In this document: piece after piece, positions 22,672 through 33,659 of the stretch | How the letters are laid out: each line of letters starts with the position of its first letter | How positions within the stretch are numbered: position 1 is the first letter of the stretch | Assembly: GCA_016630955.3 (NCBI GenBank) | Contig: CM049988.1 | Coordinates: 744,001 to 808,000, forward strand | Direction: 5' to 3' | From: Didymella arachidicola | Taxonomy: Eukaryota > Ascomycota > Dothideomycetes > Pleosporales > Didymellaceae | DNA length: 64,000 nt | The notes under the pieces: model-generated | Database searches by the model: none | The model's input: only the letters and a program-made list of their open reading frames with translations | What the model was told of the DNA's origin: nothing | Made by a program: the position numbers and the translations under genes

Positions 22672-24327
22672 TTAAACACCTGCCACACTGTAAAAGTCGC
22701 TGATGCCTTTGCGAAGTCCCTGTTCGAACAGCCACGTGAAACCACCCCGGTAACCGCTCTCTCTAATCCGCTTGAGTACCCACAGCTCCAGCATGCCAAT
22801 CCTGTCACCGTGTGGACCGCAACCAAAAAAGATCAACGCGTCTGAGTACCCGACGTTCCATCCATACTTGTACTTTTCGTGCTCATACGTACCGTTTGGA
22901 TCGACTCGGTTCCAGTATTTCAAGTGGTCTTGGAAAGCCTGTTGCTTCCGTCCATCCTGCTCAGACCTCGCTCTTTGCAAGCGGGCTGCTCTCTCGTCAG
23001 GAAGCAATGAGGCATACTGAGGAGGCACGATGTTCTTTGCGTCGGTCTGAGCCTTGAAGCCCCATTCTCCACCAGGCATCCAGTCCATTTTCCAGGTCCA
23101 GAAGAAGCTTCCACCAGCACGCTGCTGGTATCGCCAGTTCTGTACTTGACCGAACTGCTTCACGAGCTCCTCTTTCGGTATTCCTCCACTCTTGGCCCAA
23201 GAGTCTTCGGTCAAGACGCATGAGTACTCCCCCACAATCGTTTGCACAGCACCTCGGTCGATGACTGAGCCCTCTTTGCCGTCCAGTTGCCGCAGCTTAG
23301 TATCGACTTCTTGGCAAATTTGCTGCGGTGACTTTTGCTTATCAGCGTCCGTGAATGCCCAGTAGTAGTGAGTGTCGATTACGACTGGAGTTTTGGCGTG
23401 ATCGGTGTAGACGGAGTTCGTCCGAAGTGAGTACTCGATGGCTTTATCAAGGTTCCACCCATCGGAGATGATGACAGGAATGCTCGGGTCGATTGCAGAC
23501 ACTGCAGCAACAGCCTCATCGTACCACTCATACATGCGATGCGAGTACCACTCTGCTTCATTGACGAGCTGGATCCCGGCTATTGGGAGCCCGCTACTCG
23601 CATCTTGAGCGATAAATTGCGCGCAACGGATGCCCAAAGCACGGTTGAAGTCTGAATGCCAGAACTCAGCTCGACCACTGTTTGTACCAGAGTGCTCTTG
23701 AGCATTGGCACCACCTGGGAGTGCATGAAGGTCGAGCAGCACACCAATCGAGCGGTTCTGCAAGCGCTGGATGAGGTTACGAATACTGTCCCATGCTCCA
23801 AGATACACCTGGGCGTACGGCTCAAAGGGAGTGCCACGCGTGAAGTCAGGCCCAGGTAGATCGTAGTAGCCAATCGGCAGGCGAATCGTGGTGCATTTCG
23901 CCTCATTGACTAGCCAACCGATTGCTGCGTCTGTCACGATGCTCGACCAGTGTTGTTCAAACTTCTGTCTGGCGCCATCTATACCCTCTCGGTCGACCCA
24001 AGCTTTGACTGCAGCAAGCTCGCTGGATCCTTCAGCACCTTCAGGAAATCGAGACGATTGAAGCCACCGCTCAATAACATACACAGAGCCGAGGTTGGTT
24101 CCGTGATGGTAGCGGTATCGCAGGATATCCAGATCAGTCGGCTCTGAGATGCTTCCAGGGCCACGGTATTGGGTGGGCGATCCCTGCGCTGGTGGACAAT
24201 GAGACTGGTGATTGTGATGTCCATCAAGTTGAATTGGCTCAGGGCGAGAGTCTTTCTGCGAGAAATTTTTCACTTCAGCCTTAGCTCTCTGCAAGAAGCC
24301 CTTCATGGCCGCGTTGGTGGGCGCCAA
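22672..24327 (-). CDS. Intracellular glycoside hydrolase family 5 (glucan beta-glucosidase-like)
   Basis: 551-residue single-exon protein related to fungal exo-beta-1,3-glucanase-type GH5 enzymes and to the uncharacterised yeast protein YBR056W. The TIM-barrel starts after a short disordered N-terminus. Visible motifs are TTIRLPIGYYDLPGPDF, LLDLHALPGGANAQEHSG, the acid/base Glu in GIQLVNEAEW (about residue 257), HYYWAF, and the nucleophile Glu in VGEYSC (about residue 367), with the substrate-platform FFWTWKMD after it. There is no signal peptide, unlike secreted Exg1-type enzymes, so a cytosolic or mitochondrial glucosidase is likely. Its C-terminal extension (YWNRVDPNGTYEHEKYKYG onwards, with GWNVGYSDALIFF) is typical of this subgroup. 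The actual substrate is unknown. Confidence 0.87.
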   Translation of the reverse strand: MAPTNAAMKGFLQRAKAEVKNFSQKDSRPEPIQLDGHHNHQSHCPPAQGSPTQYRGPGSISEPTDLDILRYRYHHGTNLGSVYVIERWLQSSRFPEGAEGSSELAAVKAWVDREGIDGARQKFEQHWSSIVTDAAIGWLVNEAKCTTIRLPIGYYDLPGPDFTRGTPFEPYAQVYLGAWDSIRNLIQRLQNRSIGVLLDLHALPGGANAQEHSGTNSGRAEFWHSDFNRALGIRCAQFIAQDASSGLPIAGIQLVNEAEWYSHRMYEWYDEAVAAVSAIDPSIPVIISDGWNLDKAIEYSLRTNSVYTDHAKTPVVIDTHYYWAFTDADKQKSPQQICQEVDTKLRQLDGKEGSVIDRGAVQTIVGEYSCVLTEDSWAKSGGIPKEELVKQFGQVQNWRYQQRAGGSFFWTWKMDWMPGGEWGFKAQTDAKNIVPPQYASLLPDERAARLQRARSEQDGRKQQAFQDHLKYWNRVDPNGTYEHEKYKYGWNVGYSDALIFFGCGPHGDRIGMLELWVLKRIRESGYRGGFTWLFEQGLRKGISDFYSVAGV

Positions 24328-25221
24328 GGATCTTGAAGCAACGAGTCAGCAGGATGCATGCGGAATGCAACTTTGTGCGCCCATGTATTTCATACAAGAT
24401 AATTCCTAGGAGACGCAAGTCTGATTCAGTCGAACCAGAATGAGGTGAGATGGACAGCCAACATAGAAAGGTCAAGAATGTTGGTGTCGAGGTTTCGCTG
24501 GTGACGTATGCTGCCAGGTCCCTGGAAGTCGGCAAGAGCGTTCCAGCGAGGCAGCATCGCCATCTCCACGCTTATGCGGCTCTGCGATTGTTGAGAATAC
24601 GGCCAAATGGGGCCGAAGTAGGACGATAGGAAGGCATTGATATTGCGAATAGACAGCCATCCTGTGTCCATGGAGCGACCTTGCAGCCGAGCATGATGTG
24701 GGCCTCTGAGTGGTCAGATCGATGATCAGCAGATCGGAGAGATCAACAGATGACGAATGGCGACTTCCATGAGGCGCAAACAATGGCTGACCTCTGCGAA
24801 AACGACGACAATGCTTCAGAGACAGATCACTACCGGTACGTCTCGCGAAACAAGTGTGTTCGAGGCGTTGGAAGCGCGCGCGAGCACGGGCATGCTGGAG
24901 ACGGGTGAGGACGAAGTGCCCCACCTCGAGCCAAGGTGGTCCCTGACGCGCGACGCTGCCAATCACGGTGGTGGTCGAGCATCCATACTCTCCCAGCCTC
25001 AAACGCGACTACTCTCTACCAAAACATTGCTTTCTGGGCTTCTTCTGAGTCTTGTCTCTCTCTTTACACGTCTTGGACTCAGGGTCGAGACATTACTCTT
25101 GAAACCACTGATATTTGTATATCTGCCCACAACCTCGGCGCGCGTCATTGCTCGTCCCAACGCGTCCTCGACCTGAGACAGCAGAGCATCATAACAACAC
25201 CACCAGCGGTTTATCTCGGCC
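24328..25221. other. Divergent intergenic region
   Basis: 894 bp between GH5 (minus) and the Nrm1 homologue (plus). A TC-rich tract (about 25005-25075) precedes the latter. Short ORFs on both strands look random. Confidence 0.5.
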
Positions 25222-26430
25222 ATGACCACCCATTATAGCCGCTCGGATACTCCTTCGCGTCGTGTCCTGGGCGATCTGACCCCCAAAGCCATGAACACGC
25301 CCTCGAAGCCTAAGCATCTTGAGTCGTCTGGAGGCACTCGAGCGCAAAGCCCACTGAAGCCACTGCAAGCCGCCGCCCCGACTTCTCGAGCCGTCACCGA
25401 CAAGGAGAACGCCGCAGGCACCGACGCGTATCCTCACGGGAGAAAGCGAAGCATCGCCGAAGTGGACGGCGCGGAGAGGGTTCCCACTGCGAAGATGGTC
25501 GCCTTCGAGCGCGATGCGGCCCAGCACGATGCTATGGCCCAGCTCACCACCGCCGCAGTGCAGCGCCACACGGTACGTCTCCCTGGATGAACGCGCCTAC
25601 ACTCCGCTCATTGTATGTAGTCAAACAACCCAGTAGGCCTCGCAGACCCCGGCTCTCCCACTGAGCGCGCGACACCCACGCCCTCGCCGCCGTCCCCAGA
25701 ACCGCTCCCGCAATCGCACCCGCTCCCGCAGTCGCAGTCGCAATCGCAGCCCTTCCCGGACTCGCAAAAGTCCTTCTCCGAGTTTCTCGACTACGGCCTC
25801 TGCGCCTCCCAGCAAAGCGAACACGGCGCCTCTCTCCCCGCGCCCAAGCCCGCACCCAAGACGCCGACAAGCGCCCCAGCACCCAAGTCGCGCGCCCAGC
25901 TCCTGCGCACACGTCTCACATTCGCGAAATACAAAGTCCGCACCAACCAAGTCTCCAAGCCCTCGCGCGAAGTCCTCTCCGACTACGAGCTCTCGTCGTC
26001 GCCCGACGCGCTGCGCACATCGGCGTCGACTGCGGCCTACACCACCTCTGCCGAGATGCTGACAGGCGCAGCGCAGCGCGTGCCGAACATCACCGTCTCC
26101 TCGCCGTCGCGCGCGCCCATCTTCGTGCGAGCGAATCTCGACCCTTTTGTGCCAATTGGCGCTCTGGGGCAGCCGCCCGTGAGCTTCGTGCCGCCGGCTG
26201 CAAGTACAGGGGTCGAGACGCGCGTTGTGGAGGGCTACGAGGTCGGCAGCTCGCCGCCCGTGAAGAGCATTAGTCCTGCTGCGCTGACGAGTCCTGCGAG
26301 GGAGGGGGAGAGCAAGCACGAGCGGCTGACTAGGCTGAAGGAGCAGGTGTATAAGGAGAATAGTAGCATGCAAGGAAACGCGGGGAATGCCGCCAAGGGC
26401 TTGTTGGAGCTCATGAGCGGGAGGAGGTAG
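25222..26430 (+). CDS. Nrm1/Whi5-type G1/S transcriptional corepressor
   Basis: Two exons (25222-25572 and 25621-26430; 48-bp intron) encode 386 residues. The defining motif of the Whi5/Nrm1 family, which binds the SBF/MBF transcription complexes, is at about 208-230: RAQLLRTRLTFAKYKVRTNQ. The N-terminus, RRVLGDLTPKAMNTP, is also typical of filamentous-fungal Nrm1 homologues and supports the chosen start. A KEN box (DKEN, residues 60-63) and an RxxL string (RRVL, 13-16) resemble APC/C degrons, and several SP/TP sites could be CDK targets. The rest is disordered and Pro/Ser/Gln-rich, including a QSQSQSQ run. Whether it acts like Nrm1 (MBF) or Whi5 (SBF) cannot be told from sequence. It is nuclear by inference. 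Confidence 0.82.
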
Positions 26431-26572
26431 GGACGAGGCTGGGACGGGATGGTAGTAATCCACTGTTACGACGTGATTTGGGACATGGGTACATGCACAT
26501 GTGAGGCGACATGAGGTGGGGGTAAGCAGTGGGGAAGACTCGTAACGATTGATTGGTATATGGTATCCGTGC

Positions 26573-26803
26573 TCAAGACCTGGTCTGAATCATATTGCAC
26601 CGAGGCTCTGCGCCGTCATGTAGCCTTGGTGACTTGAGAGAAGGCATCGTCGTCTCGTCGATGAGAAGGTTTCTAGCACGTGTCAATACCTCAACCCTGA
26701 GCTGTTGTAAATTCCTGCGAGGCTCACATTTGCCGCAGTTGCAGGCACCCTGAGCGCAGCCGCAATCGGCGCAAGAGCAACCAGCAGTTCCGCAGCCAGG
26801 CAT
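26573..26803 (-). CDS. Small metallothionein-like cysteine-rich protein
   Basis: An ATG at 26803 (minus) opens MPGCGTAGCSCADCGCAQGA followed by CNCGKC: eight cysteines in 26 residues, mostly C-x-C or C-x2-C, the pattern of fungal copper/zinc metallothioneins that bind Cu(I), Zn or Cd through thiolates. The frame could continue without cysteines to the stop at 26573. More likely a GTGAGC donor right after the GGC-AAA-T codons splices to a downstream exon (candidate acceptors near 26635-26645), which would end the protein within a few residues and change the last Cys. An in-frame upstream ATG at 26881 would add a Thr/Pro/Asn-rich leader that is better explained as 5' UTR. A TATAAAAG string lies about 100 bp upstream, fitting strong inducible expression. 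Confidence 0.72.
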   Translation of the reverse strand: MPGCGTAGCSCADCGCAQGACNCGKCEPRRNLQQLRVEVLTRARNLLIDETTMPSLKSPRLHDGAEPRCNMIQTRS

Positions 26804-26896
26804 ATTGAAGATGATGTTGGATTTGGGGGGTTGATTTGTGTTTGGTGTTGTGGTGAGTGTTTGTAGAGGAAGAAGAGCCACGGAGGGGCACTGCGG

Positions 26897-26908
26897 GGCT
26901 TATAAAAG
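26897..26908 (-). promoter_or_regulatory. TATA-like element upstream of metallothionein gene
   Basis: The quasi-palindromic CTTATAAAAG lies about 95-105 bp before the ATG at 26803, a usual spacing for a fungal TATA box on the minus strand. Assignment rests on sequence and position only. Confidence 0.45.
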
Positions 26909-27310
26909 CGCGAAGAGGGCACGAGCATACGAGGATCGCCATCAACCGCTTTCGGCAGGCAACACACCGATAGCCGCGCTTGCCTGCCACCCTGTATAAC
27001 GGCAGATAGTCACTAAGGCTACGGCTACTGAGACGGCGCGATGCGAAAGGCCCGCCGTTTGGCGTTGTCCTGAAGCCGTGGTGTGACACTAATGAGCAAG
27101 TTCCGTGGGACTATATGCAGGGTACCGGGAGCTAAGCCCAACTTGGGCATGAGTCCATAGTGAGCAGCCCTCCGTGTAGGTCATAGAGCGGCAGGCATGG
27201 TAAGATATGATGTTGCGGTTGGATCCTTCTGTGGATGGCATCGGAGGCGGAGATCGTACAGCTTGGTGTGACGTGGGCCAGGGACTGCGGTGACATATCG
27301 AAACTCCAGC
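26909..27310. other. Intergenic
   Basis: About 400 bp between the metallothionein promoter and the 3' end of the TBC gene. No ORF or repeat of interest recognised. Confidence 0.5.
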
Positions 27311-29763
27311 CTAGATGACGCCTCTTCTGCCAACATCTTCCAGATCAATAACCTCCTCTTCCACCTCAATGTCTGGTGTATGCTTGGCTTTGGACTTGGT
27401 TCCCTTCGCCGCTCCCTTTCCGTTGATGCTGCTTCTTTTGCCCTTGGTCTCCTTCGAGCCGCTGTCATCTTCATCTTCATCGCCGAAGAGAAAACCTTTC
27501 CCTTTCATGCGCCGCTTCTCATCCGAGGCAAAGGTAGAATGAGCCGCACTCGAAGCAAAGTTTGATGACGCAGACTCTTCGCCTAACATCCATGAAAAGT
27601 TTGAGGATGTGAGCTGTGGACGTGAGCGTGGGGCCAGGCGTGAAGCAGCCGGAGGACTCGAGACCGAGGATTTTGGTGGAGGAGAGGCTGGTTGCATGAC
27701 ACTTATGGGTAGAGCTTGAGACGCTGCTGTAGCTGCTGGGGCCGTAGTGGAGGACATATGACCATCGGATGGTGGAGAGGCTCCAGCAGACTCAATTGGC
27801 AAAGGACAAGGGGGTGCAAGGCTTGCTTCGGCCTTCGCTGTCGCCGCCTGATCTGTTGCTTCATCCACCGGGAGTGGGATCGATGAGTCTTCGAGATAAA
27901 CTTGAACGAACTGTACCTTGGCAATGGCAAGGCTGAGAGCTTCCATCGCTTTCTTATTGCTGCTTTCTTCGTCTCTGATTTTCTGACTTTCCGTCTGCTC
28001 TCGATGATGCTCCCATAACTCAGCAACGGCGCTCTCGAGCATCTTGCCTAGATTCTTGTTCCTTCGCTCCAGTTCTGCGACTCTCTTCATCGCATTTGTA
28101 GAGCTGACGCGATCGAGACCCTGGCGTTGACTGTGTGTGGCTGATCCGAGCAGATTAGGTGTCCGGAATTCCCTCCCTCCAGACCTCGGTGTGGTCTGTC
28201 CAGAAGGTGCACCATTCTGATAAGCTTCCACGTTCTTTCGCACTTCACCAACAGCGTCTCGAAGTGCTTTTCCAACACCCCACTGCGACCCTTTCTCCAG
28301 AACATTCTTGGCAGCAACTTGCAGAACTCCTTCTAGCCCAGCGCCTTGTGGACCAAGAAAGCTCTTAGGAGAGCTTACTCGTTGTCTTGTGGGACTCGAG
28401 GCAAAGGACAGGCTGGGAGAGGGGGCGCGAACACTAACAGCGGGCTCAGTCTCAATGGAGGGTGCTTGCTTGCCATATCGTGTAATGATCTCAGCACCGC
28501 CTTGAGGGGTGAGATGGTCGCGTAGGTACAACGCATCTTTAATGAGCGTGTATGGTGGTACGCTTGACTGTGGATATCGCAGGAGCAATGCAAAGGCCTC
28601 GTTGGTATCTGCTGCGATAAGTTCCCAGCGGATTCGAAGCAGCATTGCTATCGAGATCATGTCGACGAGCTCTAGTGAAGAGTCGATAGCGAATAGAGCA
28701 TCCCACATGTCGAAAACAGCGTCAAGGTCGAATTCTCGACCGAAGAGAAGTCGGATCCAGCGGCTAGAGGATGTTAGATTGACCAATCGATAAGCGCAGA
28801 AACTTACAGGAGGAAGATCTGGGGCACGATGTCAAGCTTCGTCAGGTGGGCATGTAGCTCAGGGTCGGCCTTCGGTAGGTATGTGTCGAAAATCCTCGAG
28901 CTTCGAGCGAGCATGGGAGTCTCACTGGAACTCGACTTTGGGTCTGCAGGTGAGAAGAACAACTTCGCTGTCTGCATGATCAGACCAAACAAAGTGTGGG
29001 TGTCATGTTCAATGTATGTCGAATCCAACATGTCGGCCAGTGTGGGGTCAGCGGAGCTGTTCGTGATTATTTCCACAGCATCTCTTTCCACAACCCAGAG
29101 CAGTGGTGCCAGAACCTCGTGCATGCCTTGGCGATAGCCAATGCTTGGATGCATCTTACACCAGACAAACAGTATATCCAGCATCATGTTCTGCGTCGCG
29201 GGCTGGCGAAAGTAGACATTGTCCGGCATGCAACGTTCGATGTCCTGGAAGATCTCGGCGCGCAATGCTTCGTCTGCTCGGAGGGCTGACCATGGGGACT
29301 TTCAAAGCTCAGTACAGGTCAACACGAGTACTCAGGTATTGGGGCCGAGCTGCGGATAGAAATACCTCGTCATTGTCGCTCAGAGGATCTACCGACGACT
29401 CGAGCTCATCAGGATGTTCGATGGCGCGCAGGTAATGTGTACGCAGCGAGTCGTAGGTCCTTCGCGAGTCGGCCAGGTGGTTCGGCCATGACGAGCGGTC
29501 GAGTGTCTTGAAAAGAAGGAAGACCTAGCATTGCGGTCAGCTGCCAGTTCTGTACGAAGCTGCGAAGTCGTGCACCTTCCAGCATACTGATCGCAGTCCA
29601 GCAGTTATCTGCGGCTCCTTGTGCGCAGAGACGTGGATCTTGAGATCCGTGAGAGAGTGGAAATCGTCAAGCTGACGCCAGTGCTTCCTGTTGTCGCGTG
29701 TTAGGGCAACATAAAGGTACACACTCTGCGGCATACGCACTCAGCTTCGGCGACAGGTCTCAT
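27311..29763 (-). CDS. TBC-domain Rab GTPase-activating protein, TBC1D5-like
   Basis: Five exons (29763-29741, 29687-29576, 29524-29366, 29298-28808, 28763-27311) give 745 residues; the first exon is only 23 bp (MRPVAEAE). TBC domains speed GTP hydrolysis by Rab GTPases. The domain spans about residues 25-290: GLRSVCWKVFLLF, the arginine finger in IFQDIERC, and the glutamine finger in GYRQGMHEVLAPLLW. RWIRLLFGREFDLDAVFDMW closes it, crossing the last intron. TBC1D5 relatives act on Rab7 at retromer-coated late endosomes, so endosome-vacuole traffic is the likely job. The C-terminal half is disordered, with a predicted coiled coil (AELERRNKNLGKMLESAVAE) and an acidic/basic tail. The 5' structure is inferred from frame continuity and is the least certain part. 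Confidence 0.87.
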
Positions 29764-30389
29764 CACGAGAAGCACACAGGGAGGGCCGTTTGTGGGTTGA
29801 GGGGCAGCAAGCACCCTGATGGTACGCGCGCGCACGTCACCACGCCGCGATGTCGCGATGCCCCACGTTCGTTGATAGTCACAGAATCACGTGCACAGCA
29901 AGCCTGGCCTGGGTGTACCTAACTGCACGCAGCACGTCTTTTCTGGGGCAGCAGACGCCAACATTGTTTCTTGTTGTCAATAGTCTGCGCTGAACTATCT
30001 CGGTACCCATGACGTTAGCGCAATTGGATACAGGACAGCTATGGATTGCTGTGACACCCATATCGCCGCGCGCATAGCTGCTTGCTTGCTTCTTGGCAGT
30101 TTCTTCGCCAAGTTCGATGTGGCTCGGGACTCGGGAGCACTCAATACGAACTGTACATCTGGGGCTGCTCTGATAATAGCTTTGTGACTGAGCAGTGTAG
30201 CCGTGTTGCTACGTCTGGGCCTGTTTGGAATCGTGAGACCTGCCATCCCGATATGTGGATGCAATTTCCAGGCATGCTATGAACATGACAACAAGTGACT
30301 ACACGTGCCTTCCGGAGGCTGCCGAGGGTTGTTGCACTGTTGGCCCTCAAAACTTGGCTCTTGAAGAATGCAATCTTGGAGACTCGTCA
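29764..30389. other. Intergenic
   Basis: 626 bp between the TBC start and the MED31 stop, both on the minus strand. No repeat, RNA gene or convincing ORF was found. Confidence 0.5.
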
Positions 30390-30934
30390 TCACTCTACCT
30401 GGCCGGGCAGCGCATTCCGTTGGCCGTCGAATTTGAGTCTTTGTACAAGACCAGGATGCAAAATCTCTTGGCGGAAGCGCTCCTGCTGCAGCAGCTCCAG
30501 CGCACGGAGTGTCGGTCCAGGGTGGCTGCAGACACATGCTCAGTCAGCAGGTCCCCAGGAATCCTCCGAATGCCATGACTCACTGGAGGAACTTTGCATA
30601 CTTGGGCTCCTTGAAGTACTGCAGGTAGTCGAGGTATGCCACAAACTCGGGCTTTTCGTACATTTTCTGCGATGCCAGAAAATTAAGATACTCGGGATTG
30701 GCCAGACACTGCACGAACTAGGGGCGTGTTAATCGATTAATCGAAACAATCCAGGGGCACATGACGTTGCCGGAAAGGGGGACGAACCTCGAGTTCGAGC
30801 TCGAAGCGCGTGTAACCACCGGCTCCCGGTACGTCAGCGCGCTCGTGAGCTGGGTTCAGGGCCGTCATTGCGAAGTTTGGGTTGGGCGTTGGCGAGGCCT
30901 TTGACAGCGGTTCAGTGCGGTCAGGGCAGGGCAC
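30390..30934 (-). CDS. MED31: Mediator complex subunit 31 (Soh1)
   Basis: Small conserved subunit of the Mediator middle module, which links regulators to RNA polymerase II. Three exons (30934-30788, 30717-30584, 30525-30390) give 138 residues. The highly conserved core is plain: GGYTRFELELEFVQCLANPE is split by intron 1 after ELELE, then YLNFLASQKMYEKPEFVAYL, DYLQYFKEPKYAKFL, and after intron 2 HHPGPTLRALELLQQERFRQ. The first donor is GTTCGT, not the usual GTAAGT, but protein continuity requires it. The start could be the first ATG (MPCPDRTEP) or the internal MTALNPAHERAD; the latter fits the usual short N-terminus equally well. The gene is easy to miss because no exon exceeds 50 codons. Confidence 0.92.
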
Positions 30935-31993
30935 AGCACGCTCAGATCAGCGCTGAGGCTCTTTGATTTCAGGGTCCCAGCCTGAGGTGCTTCCCCGCCT
31001 TTGCTCTGAGTGGCCGGCAGCTAGCCTTGTAGAGCGTCTGAGCGATTCAGCGGTCAGCGTTGCTGTACAGCGGTGATTGCAGATGGGGCACTGATGGGCA
31101 GGTGAAATTGGCCAGGAGCAGATCGGTGAGTGCGTGTCCGCGGTGGTGAGAGATACAGTGTGAAAGATGCAGTGGTTGCAGCGCACACTTAGGGAGACAT
31201 TCGTGTGGTTTGTGCCAAACTGCAAGTGAGTGAGTGCAGCAGCGAGACTCAGCGCCCTGCAAGACCCCACACAGAGCTGCAGCCCAGCAGCGCAGGGCAG
31301 GCATGGTCAGCATCGTAGCGACTCTATTTTGACGGAACGGCGTCGAGCTGGGCCCGTTCGGCCTTCGCTCGTGACCATGCCGCGAATCAGCGGCGCTGGC
31401 TGCAGTAGTCCAGCTCGTCTCTCGACGGGCTGCAGGCTAGAGAGACGGCGAGGCCTGCTGGACGGCAGCCAGGGACAAGTGACCTGGCTACCTCCTGCCC
31501 CATCGACGCTTGTCTGATCTTCCAATCTCCCTTTCTTAAGCCAGCGGCCGCCCATCCTCCACGTTGCTGTCACTCCCTCCTGACAGCCCAGCCTTGCTTG
31601 CATATTCACTCCGCGCGGCATCCACTAATTAACCGCACGCCCTCAAACGCGGCCATTAAAGAGCGCCCCGCTTGCCATCCTTCCGCGGCGAACAAAACAC
31701 GCCCATTTCCCGTGCGAAACACGCCAGCATCAGTTATCGCCAGTCTTACGCCGCCCCTTTCTGCATTGGCTGTGCTGCCGCGCTGCGAGCGAGACGGTGC
31801 ACTGATAGCTGCTACCAGTGCCTGTGCCTGTGCCTGTGCCTGCGAGTCGTGCCATTCCGCAGGAACAGGATTTGCCTTTGTTTGCGCGTCACCAGTGCCA
31901 GCCAGCCGTCACCCGCCTGCAGACGCCCGGCCTCCCGTGTGTGATTGGGCATAATTGCAGCTATAGCAGGGTTCCTGAACAACGGCAGCAACA
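30935..31993. other. Divergent promoter region between MED31 and pal1
   Basis: 1.06 kb with no convincing gene. It contains the TGTGCC hexanucleotide repeat described separately. Short overlapping ORFs on both strands are compositionally random. Confidence 0.5.
31815..31843 (+). repeat. Hexanucleotide microsatellite (TGTGCC)n
   Basis: About four tandem copies of TGTGCC, some 150 bp upstream of the pal1 start codon and probably in its promoter or 5' UTR. Confidence 0.8.
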
Positions 31994-33659
31994 ATGCTCG
32001 CAGACCCGTCAATGCCAGGTATTTCCCCTATCGGCGCCCGTTTCACCAGTCTGCCTGCATTCTGCGACGAAATCGGAGCGCTTGCTCAACGCGCTGCTGG
32101 GCCCCGGTGCTGACCTTATCTGCTGCAGAGCGACGCCCCTCGCCCGGCCTCTCCATCAACCTGTCCTCCAACAACCCCTTCCGCAACAGGACCACGTCGC
32201 CCGGCTTCCCCTCGCCCGCCAACCAGTCCGACCGCAGCAGCTCTGCCAGCAGGCCCATGTCGCGCAATCCCTTCATCAGCACCTTCGAGGCCGAGTTCAA
32301 CAAGGAGGCCCGCAAGACGGACCTCATCGACATGTCGGCCTCGATGAGAGCGTCGCCCAAACAAGACACCTTCAGCAACGGCTCCGCCGCCGAGGAGCTC
32401 TTTGTACGTCCCGCCTCCCACCCCTGCCGTCGCTGAAGATGTTTGCGGCCGTGCTGTCACGTCGCACATGCTGACTACCCATACAGAAGAATCTGACCAT
32501 CGAAGACGAGGACAGGCGGCGTGCACCACCGCCGCGCCCTGCGCCCAACCGCAGTGGCACTGAGCCTCGCGCTGGCCACCGCCCGTCACGCTCAGATGAG
32601 GAAGAAAGAGAGCGACGCGGAGTTCCCCGTGATCCCCGTGATCCCCGTGGGCCCCCTCGCCCTCGAGGCCCTCCAGAGCCACGTCGTCGCCATCCAGACA
32701 GCCCTGAGCGCCGAGAGCGCCGTCCTCGCCGAAACTCTGACTCGTCCATCATTGACAGGGCAGCTCAGGAGAAGGAAGACCGCAGGCGCCGTGAGCGTCG
32801 CAAGGAACGAGAGGAGAGGGATCGAGACGGCAAGTCGAGCAGCACACGGAAGGTTCGCAAGCCCCAGGGTCTCGATCTGATCGACAAGCTCGACGTGACC
32901 GGTATCTACGGTCCCAGCATGATCCACCACGACGGACCCTACGACGCAGTCCAGCCCCACCGCAACCGCAAGAAGGACACACGTGCTCCCATGCACGCCT
33001 TTCCAGTAGGATCCGCAAACAACACGATCGGCGGCAACGGGCCCCTGAACTCTAAGATCGACCTTGACAGGATTCACGGCAGAGGCGCAGAGGGTTTCAC
33101 AGATTTTGCAAGTGCAGCTGACATGAAGCCACTTCGCCCGGAAGCCGAATTCAGCGCCAAGGGCCGCGAAGACATTGTCCACGGCGAGCAAACACATGGT
33201 TTGGGCACATCTACTTTCCTCGAGGGAGCCCCCGCATCACGCACCGCAGTGGAGCAGGATTTTGAGCAGAAGAGGGCGAACGAGATGAACGGCCTTGGAC
33301 GCAAGAAGTCAATTGCCCAGCGGTTCCGTGGCATCTCGCAGCCGAGACGTCAGTATGGCGACGGTCCCCGGATTCAGTCTCCCGACGCCAAGTACGGTGG
33401 CCAAACCAGTCCACAAGGTCCTTACAGCGCAGGTCCTCTGGCCCAGAACAAAGCTTCGGAGCTGAACCCGTTCTTTGACGAGTACAACAAGGCTTATGAC
33501 AGCAAGAGCGCAGCAATTCAGGCCAAGGACGATTCTCCTCCCCGTGCACCCCTGCAGCGCGCCATCACCACAGACAGCGCCGGCTCAATGGGCGAGTCGA
33601 AGCCTATTGGTTTTCTTGGCCGCATGAAGAGCATCAAGGGCGGACGCAGACGGCAATGA
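31994..33659 (+). CDS. pal1: Pal1 cell-morphology protein
   Basis: Pal1 localises to growth sites and endocytic patches and helps keep cell shape in fission yeast; budding yeast Pal1 is an early endocytic factor. Three exons (31994-32018, 32129-32403, 32487-33659; introns 110 and 83 bp) give 490 residues starting MLADPSMPERRPSPGLSINL. The N-terminal part carries NPF (SSNNPFRNRTTS and SRNPF), the ligand motif for EH-domain endocytic proteins. The Pal1 domain follows a long Arg/Pro/Glu-rich stretch with RDPRDPRGPPRPRGPP: GLDLIDKLDVTGIYGPSMIH, then HHDGPYDAVQPHRN and APMHAFP. The tiny first exon was chosen because it yields continuous frame and a better N-terminus than the alternative ATG at 31945, which would read through the intron. 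Another NPF (ELNPFFDEY) lies near the C-terminus. Confidence 0.9.

Noticed and set aside
26724..27089. 121-codon minus-strand ORF overlapping the metallothionein
   Set aside because: Different frame from the Cys-rich peptide, covers its promoter and has no family resemblance.
30001..30040. tRNA-like string (GTTAGCGCAATTGGATA) near 30013
   Set aside because: It resembles a D-arm box A, but no box B or cloverleaf could be found downstream at the right distance.
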